DNA from: Gemmatimonadota bacterium
Lineage (GTDB): Bacteria > Gemmatimonadota > Gemmatimonadetes > Longimicrobiales > Gaopeijiaceae
Assembly: GCA_022340865.1 (NCBI GenBank)
Contig: JAJDNC010000021.1
Span: 1 to 57,121 of the forward strand
Length of the DNA: 57,121 nt
Reading direction: 5' to 3'
Below are positions 1 to 8,861 of the stretch, in pieces. The number at the start of each line of letters is the position of its first letter. Within the stretch, counting starts at the first letter, position 1. The position numbers and the translations under genes were made by a program. A model generated the notes under the pieces. The model did no database searches and had not been told where the DNA came from. It saw nothing but the letters and a program-made list of their open reading frames with translations.

Positions 1-720
1 TTCGTGGCGGTCTTCATCACCGGCTGCAGCATGCCGCGACCCAAGGACCTCCGTCCCCTCTGGAAGGCGGTGACCCTCGACCCGACAGGTGCCGTCCGGG
101 ACACCGTCGCCATCCTCACCAACGCGGCCACGCTTCCCATCTACTGGGCGACCGGCTGCAGCGCCATGAGCGCTCTCGGCCGCGCGGGCCCCCAGCTGGC
201 CGTACGCCGGGACGGCAGAGCGGCGTACGGAGACGGATCCACGTATCAGGTGGCGCTCTTCAACCTCCCTGCGGCCCCACCGGGCGGGTACCACGGAGCC
301 ATGCCCAAGCCGGACCTCGTCATCCGCCGCCAGGCCGAGGCCCCCACGCTATCCCAGGACTCCATCGACGCGTATCGGAGCCGGTACACGAAGCCGCCCA
401 AGGGCACACCGGTGAACCGGGACATGATCCACGCCGTCGAAGCCGCCTGGGACTCCACGGGCTTTCCCGATCACCTCCCCTTCTACCGCGCGCTCCTCTG
501 GGACGATCAGGGTCGGCTCTGGGTCGGCGAGACGCCGCCGGAGCATGCGACGGTACAGCGCTGGGCGGTCTACGGCGACGAGGGAGCGCTCCTGGCGGAG
601 ATGGAGCTCCCCGTCGTGCTCTCGGTGAAAGCGATCTCCCACGAACGGGTGTGGGGGACCGTGACCGACGAGCTGGGAGTGACCTACGTGAGAGGGTACC
701 GCATCGAGCCGGGAGGATGA
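1..720 (+). CDS. C-terminal part of a beta-propeller-like protein (5' incomplete)
   Basis: The reading frame is open to the first base, so the gene enters the window already in progress. A GTG at base 4 is available but nothing marks it as the true start. About 238 residues are visible. They contain no signal peptide or membrane segment, which fits a missing N-terminus. The last 70 residues alternate short strands and turns (GRLWVGE, then WGTVTDELGVTYVRGYRI), the style of the closing blades of 6-bladed beta-propeller proteins that are abundant in Gemmatimonadota. The family call is an inference and no catalytic residue can be assigned. It converges on the minus-strand SET fragment, which reads antisense through its last 372 bases. 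Confidence 0.7.
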   Translation, partial: FVAVFITGCSMPRPKDLRPLWKAVTLDPTGAVRDTVAILTNAATLPIYWATGCSAMSALGRAGPQLAVRRDGRAAYGDGSTYQVALFNLPAAPPGGYHGAMPKPDLVIRRQAEAPTLSQDSIDAYRSRYTKPPKGTPVNRDMIHAVEAAWDSTGFPDHLPFYRALLWDDQGRLWVGETPPEHATVQRWAVYGDEGALLAEMELPVVLSVKAISHERVWGTVTDELGVTYVRGYRIEPGG

Positions 721-978
721 GCCGCTCTCCCGGGACTCCAGGTCGAAGGACCGGCAGTCGCAGGTGAGCTCCTCGCCGGTGCGGACGAGCCGTCGGGTGA
801 GGGTGTACTCGCCCTCCGGGTCTTCGCAGTTGGGCTCGTCGGCGTGGTTCATGAACTCCGCGTTGTCCCCGCAGAGGACGTACACGCCGGAGTCCTCCTG
901 GTAGACGTAGTGGCGAAGCTGCGAGCGGAAGGGCTCGGGGAAGAGGGAGAGCTCCTCCGGCGCGATGCGCCAGTCCAC
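349..978 (-). CDS. SET-domain protein fragment, probably a decayed gene
   Basis: Residues 1-75 from the GTG at 978 match the second half of a bacterial SET domain. The family's Asn-His pair appears as FMNHADEPNC and the post-SET end as GEELTCDCRSFDLE. In-frame codons upstream to about 1011 still encode domain sequence (GTVVWEF) but contain no ATG, GTG or TTG before a stop, and the expected N-terminal GxGVFA strand is absent because the tonB 3' end lies there. Downstream the frame has no stop where the family normally ends (about 725) and runs 372 bases antisense into the neighbouring gene. SET proteins methylate lysines on proteins. This copy lacks part of the cofactor-binding fold, so activity is doubtful. 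Either both ends are eroded or two frameshifts are present. Confidence 0.5.
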   Translation of the reverse strand: MDWRIAPEELSLFPEPFRSQLRHYVYQEDSGVYVLCGDNAEFMNHADEPNCEDPEGEYTLTRRLVRTGEELTCDCRSFDLESRESGSSSRLDAVPSHVGHSQLVGHGPPHPFVGDRFHREHDGELHLRQERSLVAVDRPALYRRMLRRRLADPEPTLIVPEERAVEGEVIGKARGVPGGFDGVDHVPVHRCALGRLRVPAPIRVDGVLG

Positions 979-1063
979 GCCCTCGGTGAACTCCCAGACG
1001 ACGGTGCCGGCGGTCGCTCCGGGCAGGTGCGGTACCGGCGGCCAGCGACTCTCGGGCCGGGCT

Positions 1064-1750
1064 TCAGGACCGGAGTGAGCCGCCCTCGTGCACCTGGAAC
1101 GTCACCGGGATCCGGACCCAGACCGAGACGGGGGTGTCCCGGTTCAGGGCCGGATGGAAGCGCAGGATTCCGGAGACCTTGAGCGCCGCGTCGTCCAGGG
1201 CCCGGTACCCCGACGAGCGCTCGATCTTCGCCTCCAGCACCCGGCCGTGCGTGTCTATCCGTACCAGGAGTCTCACGGTTCCGCCGATGCCGGCCTCGCG
1301 GAGGAGGTTGGGATAGGCACGCTCCAGCGCGCTGCGCAGCGTGTCGGGATTGGCCACGCTGGGCTGCACGGTGACCGGGCCGGTCCACGTGTTGTCCGCC
1401 GTCTCGGATGCGGCCGCCTTCGGGGCCGGCGGGGAAGGCAGCTTCACGACGTCGTTCCAGCTCGGGAGGTCCAGGGTCGCTTCGGGCGGCGCCGCGGCGG
1501 AGATCACGGGCGCGGCCGGCACGGGGAGGGTCTTCGGGGCCGGCGGCAGAGTCGTGGTCGCGACATGCACCACCTGGGTCGTGGGGCTCACGGTCGCGCC
1601 CCACGATGTGGCGCTCATGGCGGGCCACAGGCTGAAAAAGAGCGCGTGCAGGACGGTGGCGGCCACCAACGAAAGCGCGAGCTTCGGGCCGAACCCGTTC
1701 TTGAGCCGTTGGTTGGCGGTGTGCGGTGCGGGAAGGGTGAGCGCGGTCAT
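1064..1750 (-). CDS. TonB family energy transducer
   Basis: This 228-residue protein has the TonB layout. A short cytoplasmic N-terminus is followed by one membrane anchor at about residues 23-45. A Pro/Ala-rich periplasmic spacer comes next, then a C-terminal TonB domain at about 145-225 (VRLLVRIDTHGRVLEAKIE, ALDDAALKV, a proline-containing RFHPALNRD turn and a final VRIPVTF strand). TonB proteins couple the ExbBD proton motor to outer-membrane receptors. No exbB/exbD or receptor gene is nearby, so the partner is unknown. The ATG at 1750 directly precedes the membrane segment. The gene lies upstream of, and partly over, the region where the SET gene should begin. The family is clear, the substrate is not. 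Confidence 0.9.
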   Translation of the reverse strand: MTALTLPAPHTANQRLKNGFGPKLALSLVAATVLHALFFSLWPAMSATSWGATVSPTTQVVHVATTTLPPAPKTLPVPAAPVISAAAPPEATLDLPSWNDVVKLPSPPAPKAAASETADNTWTGPVTVQPSVANPDTLRSALERAYPNLLREAGIGGTVRLLVRIDTHGRVLEAKIERSSGYRALDDAALKVSGILRFHPALNRDTPVSVWVRIPVTFQVHEGGSLRS

Positions 1751-1839
1751 GGGACACCTCCTGGACAGGGGTTGCGTCGGGTCCCGCTACCCCTTCCTAC
1801 GCTTCGTATCCGCGATCATTGCGCGCGCGCCCGGCCGCG

Positions 1840-2370
1840 CTACAGCTCCACCCACCGCGCAGGGTGTCCCACCGCCTCCAGAAAACGCAGCATATCCTCC
1901 CGCGTCACAGCGGTGGTCATGGCGTTGTCCAGGGGATGCGCGTTCCAGACATCCTGCCCGCGCAAGCCCGAGTCGAGCACGACGCTCACCTTGCCGCCAT
2001 GGTCGTTCAGCAGAGCGAACGGCGTCACGGAGCCCGCCGTAACCCCCAGGTAGCGCATGAGGCGCTCGGCGCTCCCGAATGACAGGCGACCCCGGGTCTG
2101 CAGCACGGCGGCCAGAGCGTGCAGGTCCACCTCCCGGTCGTGCAGCGCCACCACCAGCCACATCGTGCCCTTCTTGTCACGGAGGAAGAGGTTCTTGGTG
2201 TGGGCACCCGGAAGGTCGCCCTTCACGGCCTGCGCTTCCTCCACGGTGAACACGGGCTCGTGGCGGTGCGTGGTCGCCTCGATGCCCAGGGCCTCCAGGC
2301 GAGCGAGCAGCTCCTCGGGCGTCGCCGGGGCGGAGCCGTCGTCGAGACGACGCTCGGGGACGTCGCTCAT
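1840..2370 (-). CDS. Prolyl-tRNA editing deacylase (YbaK/ProX family)
   Basis: This 176-residue single-domain protein resembles the free-standing editing factors related to the INS domain of prolyl-tRNA synthetase. Family-typical features are the early THRHEPVFTVEEAQ stretch, the GAHTKNLFLRDKKG substrate-loop segment with the invariant lysine, VVLDSGL, and a C-terminal TREDMLRFLEAVGH helix. Members hydrolyse mischarged Ala- or Cys-tRNA(Pro) in the cytoplasm and so protect translation fidelity. The ATG at 2370 is chosen because the family's conserved sequence begins about 15 residues later and the longer upstream frame is Arg/Gly-rich and unlike protein. Its stop lies downstream of the peptidase gene, which reads in the same direction. 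Whether it edits Ala or Cys cannot be decided here. Confidence 0.85.
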   Translation of the reverse strand: MSDVPERRLDDGSAPATPEELLARLEALGIEATTHRHEPVFTVEEAQAVKGDLPGAHTKNLFLRDKKGTMWLVVALHDREVDLHALAAVLQTRGRLSFGSAERLMRYLGVTAGSVTPFALLNDHGGKVSVVLDSGLRGQDVWNAHPLDNAMTTAVTREDMLRFLEAVGHPARWVEL

Positions 2371-2461
2371 CGCTCCGTCCCCGGCGTCGGAAGTCCGCTC
2401 GACAGCAGCAGACACGCCTCGTCCACGCCTCCGTCCCGGCGGGAGCCGAGCACCACGCCCC

Positions 2462-5398
2462 TCAGCCCCCCGCCCCGCCCTGCTCGGTGGTGGTCTTACC
2501 AGTCTCCAGCTCGAGACCCAGCGTCTTCCCCTTCTCGACCGCCGGCACGCCCTCCTGGAGCCACACCGGGGCCGGCGCACCCTTCAGGTAGTGGTCGAAG
2601 AACTGCTGCATGCGGATGGCCCAGTCCTTCCTGTCCTGCTCACGGAAGAGGTTGTGGTGCTCGCCGTTGTAGACGATGAGCCACGTGGGCTTGTGCAGGC
2701 GCCTCAACGCCGTGAAGAACTCGATTCCCTGGTACCACGGTACCGCGGTGTCCTTGTCGTTCTGCATCATGAGGAGCGGCGTCTGGATCTTAGGCGCCCA
2801 GAAGAGCGGCGAGTTCTCGATGTACTGGAGCGGGTCCTGCCAGAGCGAGCCGCCGATGCGGCTCTGCGTCTTCTCGTACTGGAACTGCCGGCTCATCCCG
2901 GAGCCCCAGCGGATGCCGCCGTACGACGAGGGCATGTCCACCACGGGCGCCCCCGCCTCGGCGGCCGCGAACAGGTTGGTGCGGGTCACCATGAAGGCGA
3001 TCTGATAGCCACCCCAGGAGTGGCCCTCGACACCGATGTGCTTCCGGTCCACGAAGCCCTTCTGGACCAGCGACAGCACGCCCGGCACCACGGCGTCCAC
3101 CGCGCTCTCCCCCGGATACCCGATCTCGTAGGGGATGTCCGGCACGAAGAGCAGGTACCCGCGGGAGACGTAGAACGAGTAATTGATGATGGAGCGCATC
3201 GGAGCGGGCACGACGTAGCGGTGGAGATTGTCGGAGTTCCGCTCGTAGAAGTAGACCATCATCGGGTACTTCTTCGACGGGTCGAAGCCGTCGGGCTTGT
3301 ACAGGATGCCGTCCAGCGGGATGCCGTCGTCGGAGATCCAGTGCACGAGCTCCTCGCTGCCCCACGTGTAGTTCGCCTGCTGGGGATTCGCGTCGGTGAC
3401 CTTCCGGGGTGAGCGGAAGCTCTTGTCCGTCACCCAGATGTCCGGAAACTCCCTGAATGTCTCCCGGGTGAAGAGCACCACGTCGGCGTCCTCGGCCTTA
3501 CGCGCGCCGGAGAAATACGCGTCGCCCGAGATGAGGTGCACGGGCGGGCGCGTCGAGTCGAAGCGGTCGCGGTAGAAACCGCTGCCCTTGGTGTGCTCGT
3601 CGAACGCCGACAGGATCACATTCTCGTTCGTGGGGATCGTCATGTCTGCGCCGCGCCCGAAGCCTCCCCCGGCGCCTCTTCTCTCCTCCATGGGCACGTA
3701 GCGGAAGCGGAGGCTGTCCCTCCGGCCCATGCCCTCGGTGACGTCTCGGGGCGGGTTCTTGCCCGTCGGATCCAGCATCCAGATGTCGTAGGCGTCATAC
3801 GCCAGGAAGGCGCCGTCGCCATCGGTCCACCCGGCGGAGCCGTACGCCCGCGGCAGGTCGGGGTGGTCGTCCAGGGTGTCGTAGAACGCCACGTGCAGGC
3901 CGGCGGTCAGGTCACGCACCTGCCTCGTGTGGGTGTCCAACGACATCCACTGCCGGGTGTTGCCGTCCCACCACGTCACGTACTTCCCGTCGGGAGAGAG
4001 TCGGGGCCGGCTCTTCACCTTCTCCTCCACCTTCTCGTGGGCTCCCGTGGCCGTGTTCACCAGGTAGGCGTCCACGTAGCGGCCGTCCCACGAGACGAGC
4101 TGGCGGTACGGCAGCTCCGAGATGCCCAGGGCCACGTCACCGTCGCCGTGGTCTCCCACGGTCACGGTGGGAACGTCGGTGGTGGCGAGCTGCACGACCT
4201 TGCGCCCGTCCACGTCGTACAGCGCCTCGTAGGTTCGCTTGCGCTCCTGGTCCGCCTGCAGGAGCTGCATGGGCTGGATGTAGGGGTCCTTCCAGTTCCA
4301 GATGTCCACGGAGACCTTCTCGTCGGCGGGCGTGGAGTCGGGCTTCTCGTAGACCGGCCGCCGGGCGGAGCCGAAGAAGACACGCTGTCCGCTCCGGGAG
4401 AAGGACACCGTGCCGTTCCGGCTGGGCGCCCACCCGTCGGGGAGCCCGGGGGCGCCGGGGGCCACCACCTCCCGGGCCGCTCCCGTCGCCCCGCCCAGGT
4501 ACAGCGCGAAGGCCGGCGCCTGGGCCTGGCGGTCGTCCCGATCGGTGACGAAGGCCACGCGGTCGCCCTTGTCCGAGACCGCCAGCTCGAGATACCGCCC
4601 CTCGCCGGTGCTCACCGGCTGCGCTTCGCCGGTGCGCCCCACCCTGAAGACGCCGTCGGCGGCGCCGTCCTGGCCGGAGGCCGTGTAGTAGAGGGCGGAC
4701 CCATCCCTTGTGAACACGTAGTCCACCACGTTCTCGAAGCGCCGCTCATGGCCGTCGGCCAAGGTGCGTACCACCAGCGTGGATCCCTCCGGCGTGCGCG
4801 GCTTCTTCGTCTCGGCGGCCTTCTTCTCCTCGGCCCCCGCCGCACCGGTGGGCTGCTCTCCGGCCGGCTTCTCCTCCCCACGCGCCCCTCTGGCCCCCTT
4901 CGCCGGAGGCTCCTTCTCGAGCAGGTACGCCATCCACGACGAGTCGTCCTCCGGGAGCTTGAACGACTTCACCCGTGCCGCGCGGAACGCCGCCGCCGGG
5001 TCCAGCGACCGGAGATCGAGGACCACCAGCGAGTCCTTGGGCTGCTCCTCCGGCTTCTTCTTCGCCTTCTTCGCCTCCTTCACCGAGTCCTCCATGGGGG
5101 CGATGCGCGCCACGAGCCAGCGGGAGTCCGCGGAGATCTCCGGCGCGATTCCCCGGTCCACCACCGCCGACCGGTCCTGCTGGAGGCCCTGGACCCGCAG
5201 GGTGCCGTCGCCGTCGCCGGGGGTGAGCTGGTACGCCAGCCAGTGCCCGTCGTGGGAGACGGTTTCGCTTGCTATGCGCTTCCAGAGCGCGTAGTCGGCG
5301 TGGTCGAGGGGCCGCTTCTGCTGAGCGGCCAGGGGCGACAGCGGAATCCCGAGGGCGGCGAGAGCCAGCACCGCGATCTTCATTCGAAGGGCGTCCAT
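2462..5398 (-). CDS. Exported S9 family peptidase (prolyl oligopeptidase-like)
   Basis: A 978-residue protein with a signal peptide (hydrophobic core about residues 6-25, ending LSPLAAQ). A long beta-propeller half follows, then an alpha/beta-hydrolase half. The serine nucleophile sits in GHSWGGYQ (about residue 794), the aspartate in NDKDTAVPW (about 881) and the histidine in GEHHNLF (about 913). These give the S9 triad in the right order. Such enzymes cut short peptides after proline or act as aminopeptidases in the periplasm. Two Lys/Glu/Ala-rich insertions interrupt the propeller (around residues 105-120 and 165-215), lengthening it beyond typical members. The ATG at 5398 is preferred because AGGAAG lies just upstream and the signal peptide starts here. 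Specificity is unknown. Confidence 0.93.
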   Translation of the reverse strand: MDALRMKIAVLALAALGIPLSPLAAQQKRPLDHADYALWKRIASETVSHDGHWLAYQLTPGDGDGTLRVQGLQQDRSAVVDRGIAPEISADSRWLVARIAPMEDSVKEAKKAKKKPEEQPKDSLVVLDLRSLDPAAAFRAARVKSFKLPEDDSSWMAYLLEKEPPAKGARGARGEEKPAGEQPTGAAGAEEKKAAETKKPRTPEGSTLVVRTLADGHERRFENVVDYVFTRDGSALYYTASGQDGAADGVFRVGRTGEAQPVSTGEGRYLELAVSDKGDRVAFVTDRDDRQAQAPAFALYLGGATGAAREVVAPGAPGLPDGWAPSRNGTVSFSRSGQRVFFGSARRPVYEKPDSTPADEKVSVDIWNWKDPYIQPMQLLQADQERKRTYEALYDVDGRKVVQLATTDVPTVTVGDHGDGDVALGISELPYRQLVSWDGRYVDAYLVNTATGAHEKVEEKVKSRPRLSPDGKYVTWWDGNTRQWMSLDTHTRQVRDLTAGLHVAFYDTLDDHPDLPRAYGSAGWTDGDGAFLAYDAYDIWMLDPTGKNPPRDVTEGMGRRDSLRFRYVPMEERRGAGGGFGRGADMTIPTNENVILSAFDEHTKGSGFYRDRFDSTRPPVHLISGDAYFSGARKAEDADVVLFTRETFREFPDIWVTDKSFRSPRKVTDANPQQANYTWGSEELVHWISDDGIPLDGILYKPDGFDPSKKYPMMVYFYERNSDNLHRYVVPAPMRSIINYSFYVSRGYLLFVPDIPYEIGYPGESAVDAVVPGVLSLVQKGFVDRKHIGVEGHSWGGYQIAFMVTRTNLFAAAEAGAPVVDMPSSYGGIRWGSGMSRQFQYEKTQSRIGGSLWQDPLQYIENSPLFWAPKIQTPLLMMQNDKDTAVPWYQGIEFFTALRRLHKPTWLIVYNGEHHNLFREQDRKDWAIRMQQFFDHYLKGAPAPVWLQEGVPAVEKGKTLGLELETGKTTTEQGGAGG

Positions 5399-5587
5399 GT
5401 GCTTCCTGCGGTGAGGGACGGAAGGACCCGGTAGGGTACGGGGAGTCCCGGAGGCCGGCAACGCCACCATTCGGCTCCCCGAACCGGACACCCCGACGCA
5501 CGTAGGAGACGTTCGGTCCCGCCGAGGTGGCGCGAGGAACAGCTTGTGCCGACATTGCTCTCGTGCCCCTCGTTACAACCATCCAAG

Positions 5588-5623
5588 GAGAGGCCCATGC
5601 TCGGTGAGAGGCCCATGCTCGGT
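5588..5623 (+). repeat. Perfect 18-bp tandem duplication carrying the ribosome-binding site and start codon
   Basis: The unit GAGAGGCCCATGCTCGGT occurs twice back to back (5588-5605 and 5606-5623). Each copy contains an SD-like GAGAGG followed by an ATG in the same frame (5597 and 5615), so the following gene has two complete, in-frame initiation sites. Its first residues read MLGERPMLG. Eighteen bases is an exact multiple of three, so copy-number change by slippage would keep the frame and only add or remove initiation sites. Confidence 0.9.
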
Positions 5624-6076
5624 CGGGAACACGCCATCGGGCATCCTGTGCTCACGGACGCCAGCACCGGGCTCGCGAACCGGCTGCACTTCGAGCTCGT
5701 GTTCAGCTATGTCTTCCACGGAGCGGGGCGGGGCGTCCCCCTCACGCTCGTGCTCGCAGCCACGTCCGTGACGGACCTGGGGGGCCTACGCGTGCTGGGC
5801 GAGAAGTTCCAGTCCTGTACTCGGGCCTCCGATCTCGTGGCCTACCTCGGAGAAGGTCGCTTCATCCTTCTTCTCTTCGGCTCCAATACCTCCGGAGGGC
5901 GCGTCGCCGCCGACCGCATCGAGACGGCCATCCACGGGCTCACCCCTGGGCCGGTGAGCATCGGCATCGCGTCGTACACCGCGGACATGAAGGAATCGGC
6001 CGATCTCCTGGAGGCGGTGGATCGGATGCTGCGCGTCGCCGAGGCAGCCGGCGGCGGCATCGAGATGCCCGGCTGA
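5597..6076 (+). CDS. Degenerate GGDEF-domain protein
   Basis: This 159-residue protein retains the fold signature of a GGDEF domain. DASTGLANRLHFE corresponds to the D-x-LTGLxNR helix, and GPVSIGIASY corresponds to the strand usually ending SIGIA. The active-site loop reads LGEGRFILLLF instead of GGDEF, so the catalytic Gly-Gly-Asp/Glu-Glu set is lost. It is therefore unlikely to make cyclic di-GMP and may act as a nucleotide sensor or partner. No receiver, PAS or membrane region is attached. ATG 5597 is chosen because AAGGAGAGG ends four bases before it; a second in-frame ATG at 5615 arises from the tandem duplication. It is transcribed divergently from the S9 peptidase. Confidence 0.75.
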   Translation: MLGERPMLGREHAIGHPVLTDASTGLANRLHFELVFSYVFHGAGRGVPLTLVLAATSVTDLGGLRVLGEKFQSCTRASDLVAYLGEGRFILLLFGSNTSGGRVAADRIETAIHGLTPGPVSIGIASYTADMKESADLLEAVDRMLRVAEAAGGGIEMPG

Positions 6077-6132
6077 GGCCGAGCGGCACCCCCTACCGGC
6101 GGGCCTCCGCGCGGCGCGCGCTCCGCAGCGTC

Positions 6133-8637
6133 TCACTCGTATCGCAGGGCCTTCATGGGATCGACCTTCGAGGCCCGGAGTGCCGGCACGTAGCCTGCGA
6201 CGAATGCCACCACAGCGAGCGCGACGGGCACCACGACCATCACCAGAGGGTCGTAGCCTTTCACCCCGTAGAGCAGAGACTGAGTCGCCTTTCCGATGAG
6301 GTAGGCGCCAACGAGGCCTACCACCGCTCCGATCAGGAGCATGCGTCCCACCTGTCCGAGGACCATACCGCGAACCCGGGTGGCGCCCGCCCCCAGGGCC
6401 ATGCGCACTCCGATCTCGCGGGTGCGCTGCGCCACGGTGTAGGCCAGCACGCCATAGAGGCCGACGGCGGCCAGGAGCGTGGCGAGGGCGGCGAACGCAG
6501 CCGACAGCGTGCTGATCATGCGGTCGAGGAACACGTTCTCCTTCACCTGCTGGTCCAGGGTCTCCAGGTTCTCCACCGGCAGGTTGGCGTCCAGGCCCTT
6601 GACCACGCGACGCACCGCCTCCATCACCTGCCCCACGTCCACCGACGTACGCACGTAGAACGTCATCTGCCCCAGGTCGGGATCCTGCTTGTATGGAAGG
6701 AAGAAGACCGGCGGCACGGGCTGCTTCACGTCCGCGTACTTGGCGTCCTTGGCCACACCCACGATGCGGATGTCCAGGCCCCTGGCACCACCGCCGTGGT
6801 TCGACATGAACTTGCCCACCGCGTTGGCGCCGTCGAGATGGAACTTGCGGGTGAACGCCTCGTTCACGACGGCCACCTTGGGCGCCCCGGCGGCGTCGGA
6901 TTCCGTGAACCCACGGCCGGCCACCAGGGGCATGCCCAGCGTGCTGAAATAGCCGGGGCCCACCTCGTTGAAGCGGGAGCTCGAGTCGATGTCGGGGCCG
7001 GACTGGAATCCCTGGACCGCCACGTCGTTTCCCCAGTTGCTCCCCGACAGGAGCGGCACCATGCCGGACGTCACCGCGGTGACCCCCGGGACGGCCTTCA
7101 ATCCTTCCTCCAATCGCTGGAAGAACTCGGCGGAGCGCGCCGGTTCGTACCCGTTTCGCGCCGGCGACACGCGGAACATCACCACGTTGTGGGAATTCAG
7201 GCCGAGATCGACGTGGCTCACGTTCACCAGGCTCCGGATGAAGAGTCCGGCCACCACGAGGAGGGCCGTGGACAGCGCGATCTGGGCCGTGACCAGCCCG
7301 GAGCGGAAGCGTGCCGCCGCCCGGGCACCCGAGGGCTGGCCGGAGCTCGACTTGATCATGGTCACGAGATCCGGACGGGTGCTGTGCAGCGCAGGATAGA
7401 GGCCGAAGAGAACACCGGTACCCAGGGAGAGGGCCGCCGTGAACAGTACGACGCCGGAGCCCAGGGTCAGCGTGAGCATGGCCATGGCGTCCGGTGGCAG
7501 CAGGGAGCCGACGAAGCCCATCGTCCAGCGGGCCACCAGAAGGCCCACGGCCCCGCCCAACAGGGCCAGGAGAAGGGACTCCCCCAGGAGCTGCCGCAGG
7601 AGCCGGCCGCGGCCGGCGCCGATGGCGGCGCGCACGGCCATCTCCTGGCCGCGGCTTGCGCCCCGGGCCAGGAGCAGGTTCGCGATGTTCGCGCACGCGA
7701 TGAGGAGCACCACCGCGGTGATGGCCAGGAGGAGGTTCAGCGGTGTACGCCCCCCCGACCGCACCGTGCTCTGGCCCTGGCGCCCGTCGGTCAGAACGAG
7801 CTTCTTCTCCCGGAAGCGGGCCAGGGTCTTTTCGCTCATGCCGTGCTGGATGGGCGCCTCGACGTCGTTGATGACCCCGTGGTAGACGGTGTTGAGCTGC
7901 GCGCTCGCCTGCGCCATGCTCACCCCGGGCTTCAGGCGCCCGAACAGGTAGGCCCAGTAGCTGCGCCGGTTGTCCAGACCCTTCCAGCCGGGGACCACGA
8001 CCTCGTGCATGGTGAGCGGGACGTAGACGTCCGGCCGTGAGCCCAGGGTCGTGCCGTGGAAGGAGCGGGCGGCGACGCCTACGATGGTCAGCGGCTGTCC
8101 GTTCACCACGAGGGTCTTGTCGAGGACCGAGGGATCGGAGCCCATGTGGGTCTGCCAATAGGCATAGCCGAGCACGGCCACGGGCTGGCCCCCGATGTTC
8201 TTGTCGTCCTCGGGCCCCAGGAGCCGTCCGAGAGCCGGCCGGATGCCCAGTACGGGAAAGTACGAGCCGGAGACGAGCTCGCCCCTGCCGTCTACCGTCT
8301 CTCCGCCGTACGCGAGGTTCGCACCGAAGAGGACGTGCGCCGCGAGGCCGGTGAGTGTGGTCTGAGTCTTCTGCAGGTCCTTGAACATCGGGTAGCTGAG
8401 GACCGCGTCGCAGTCGCCGGCGTTTCCGCAGGACTGGGAGCCGGGCTTGGGCCCGGGAGCATCGACGTTGACCAGCCGCCCCGGCTCGGGAACGGGGAGG
8501 TCGGTGAGGAGGACCTGCTGGAAGATCGAGAAGATCGCCGCGTTGGCGCCGATCCCCAGCGCCAGGGAAAGCACGGCGACGATGGTGACGAACGGGGTCT
8601 TCGCCAACATGCGCAGTGCGTGCTTGAGGCCTGCCAT
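6133..8637 (-). CDS. MacB/FtsX-type ABC transporter permease (orphan, ADOP-like)
   Basis: An 834-residue permease with two copies of the MacB periplasmic core plus FtsX module. An N-terminal membrane segment (residues 15-40, LSLALGIGANAAIFS) is followed by a large soluble region. A first FtsX block lies at about 275-420, then a second segment and soluble region, and a final three-helix FtsX block at about 710-830. Long double-module proteins of this type are frequent in Acidobacteriota and Gemmatimonadota and are annotated as acidobacterial duplicated orphan permeases. They presumably work mechanically across the envelope, exporting small molecules or peptides or signalling stress. No ATPase gene flanks it. 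The start at 8637 precedes the first helix and AGGGGTG lies just upstream. Confidence 0.9.
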   Translation of the reverse strand: MAGLKHALRMLAKTPFVTIVAVLSLALGIGANAAIFSIFQQVLLTDLPVPEPGRLVNVDAPGPKPGSQSCGNAGDCDAVLSYPMFKDLQKTQTTLTGLAAHVLFGANLAYGGETVDGRGELVSGSYFPVLGIRPALGRLLGPEDDKNIGGQPVAVLGYAYWQTHMGSDPSVLDKTLVVNGQPLTIVGVAARSFHGTTLGSRPDVYVPLTMHEVVVPGWKGLDNRRSYWAYLFGRLKPGVSMAQASAQLNTVYHGVINDVEAPIQHGMSEKTLARFREKKLVLTDGRQGQSTVRSGGRTPLNLLLAITAVVLLIACANIANLLLARGASRGQEMAVRAAIGAGRGRLLRQLLGESLLLALLGGAVGLLVARWTMGFVGSLLPPDAMAMLTLTLGSGVVLFTAALSLGTGVLFGLYPALHSTRPDLVTMIKSSSGQPSGARAAARFRSGLVTAQIALSTALLVVAGLFIRSLVNVSHVDLGLNSHNVVMFRVSPARNGYEPARSAEFFQRLEEGLKAVPGVTAVTSGMVPLLSGSNWGNDVAVQGFQSGPDIDSSSRFNEVGPGYFSTLGMPLVAGRGFTESDAAGAPKVAVVNEAFTRKFHLDGANAVGKFMSNHGGGARGLDIRIVGVAKDAKYADVKQPVPPVFFLPYKQDPDLGQMTFYVRTSVDVGQVMEAVRRVVKGLDANLPVENLETLDQQVKENVFLDRMISTLSAAFAALATLLAAVGLYGVLAYTVAQRTREIGVRMALGAGATRVRGMVLGQVGRMLLIGAVVGLVGAYLIGKATQSLLYGVKGYDPLVMVVVPVALAVVAFVAGYVPALRASKVDPMKALRYE

Positions 8638-8861
8638 GAGGCACCCCTCCTTCGCGGTGGATCTCTACGTCCCGATGTCCGGCGCGGCCGCGCGTACATG
8701 CACTCCGACGGATTCAAGCCCCCGGAGGTTGCACTCGAACAGGGGAACGTGCGAGCGGCGCGACTACTCCCACCCGCGTTTCATGGCGCTCCGGCGGCCG
8801 GCGCGCGCCCCACGGACGACCGTTGTCCGTCCGCAGCCCGGCACCTGCGTCGGGATGTCGC

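Noticed and set aside
3536..5434. 632-codon plus-strand open frame opposite the S9 peptidase
   Set aside because: It is the shadow of a GC-rich gene on the other strand: composition is His/Val/Arg-rich without domains, and the peptidase frame has a complete catalytic triad and signal peptide.
5786..8644. 952-codon minus-strand frame overlapping the permease in another frame
   Set aside because: Pro/Arg/Gly-rich shadow; the true permease frame shows helices and family motifs.
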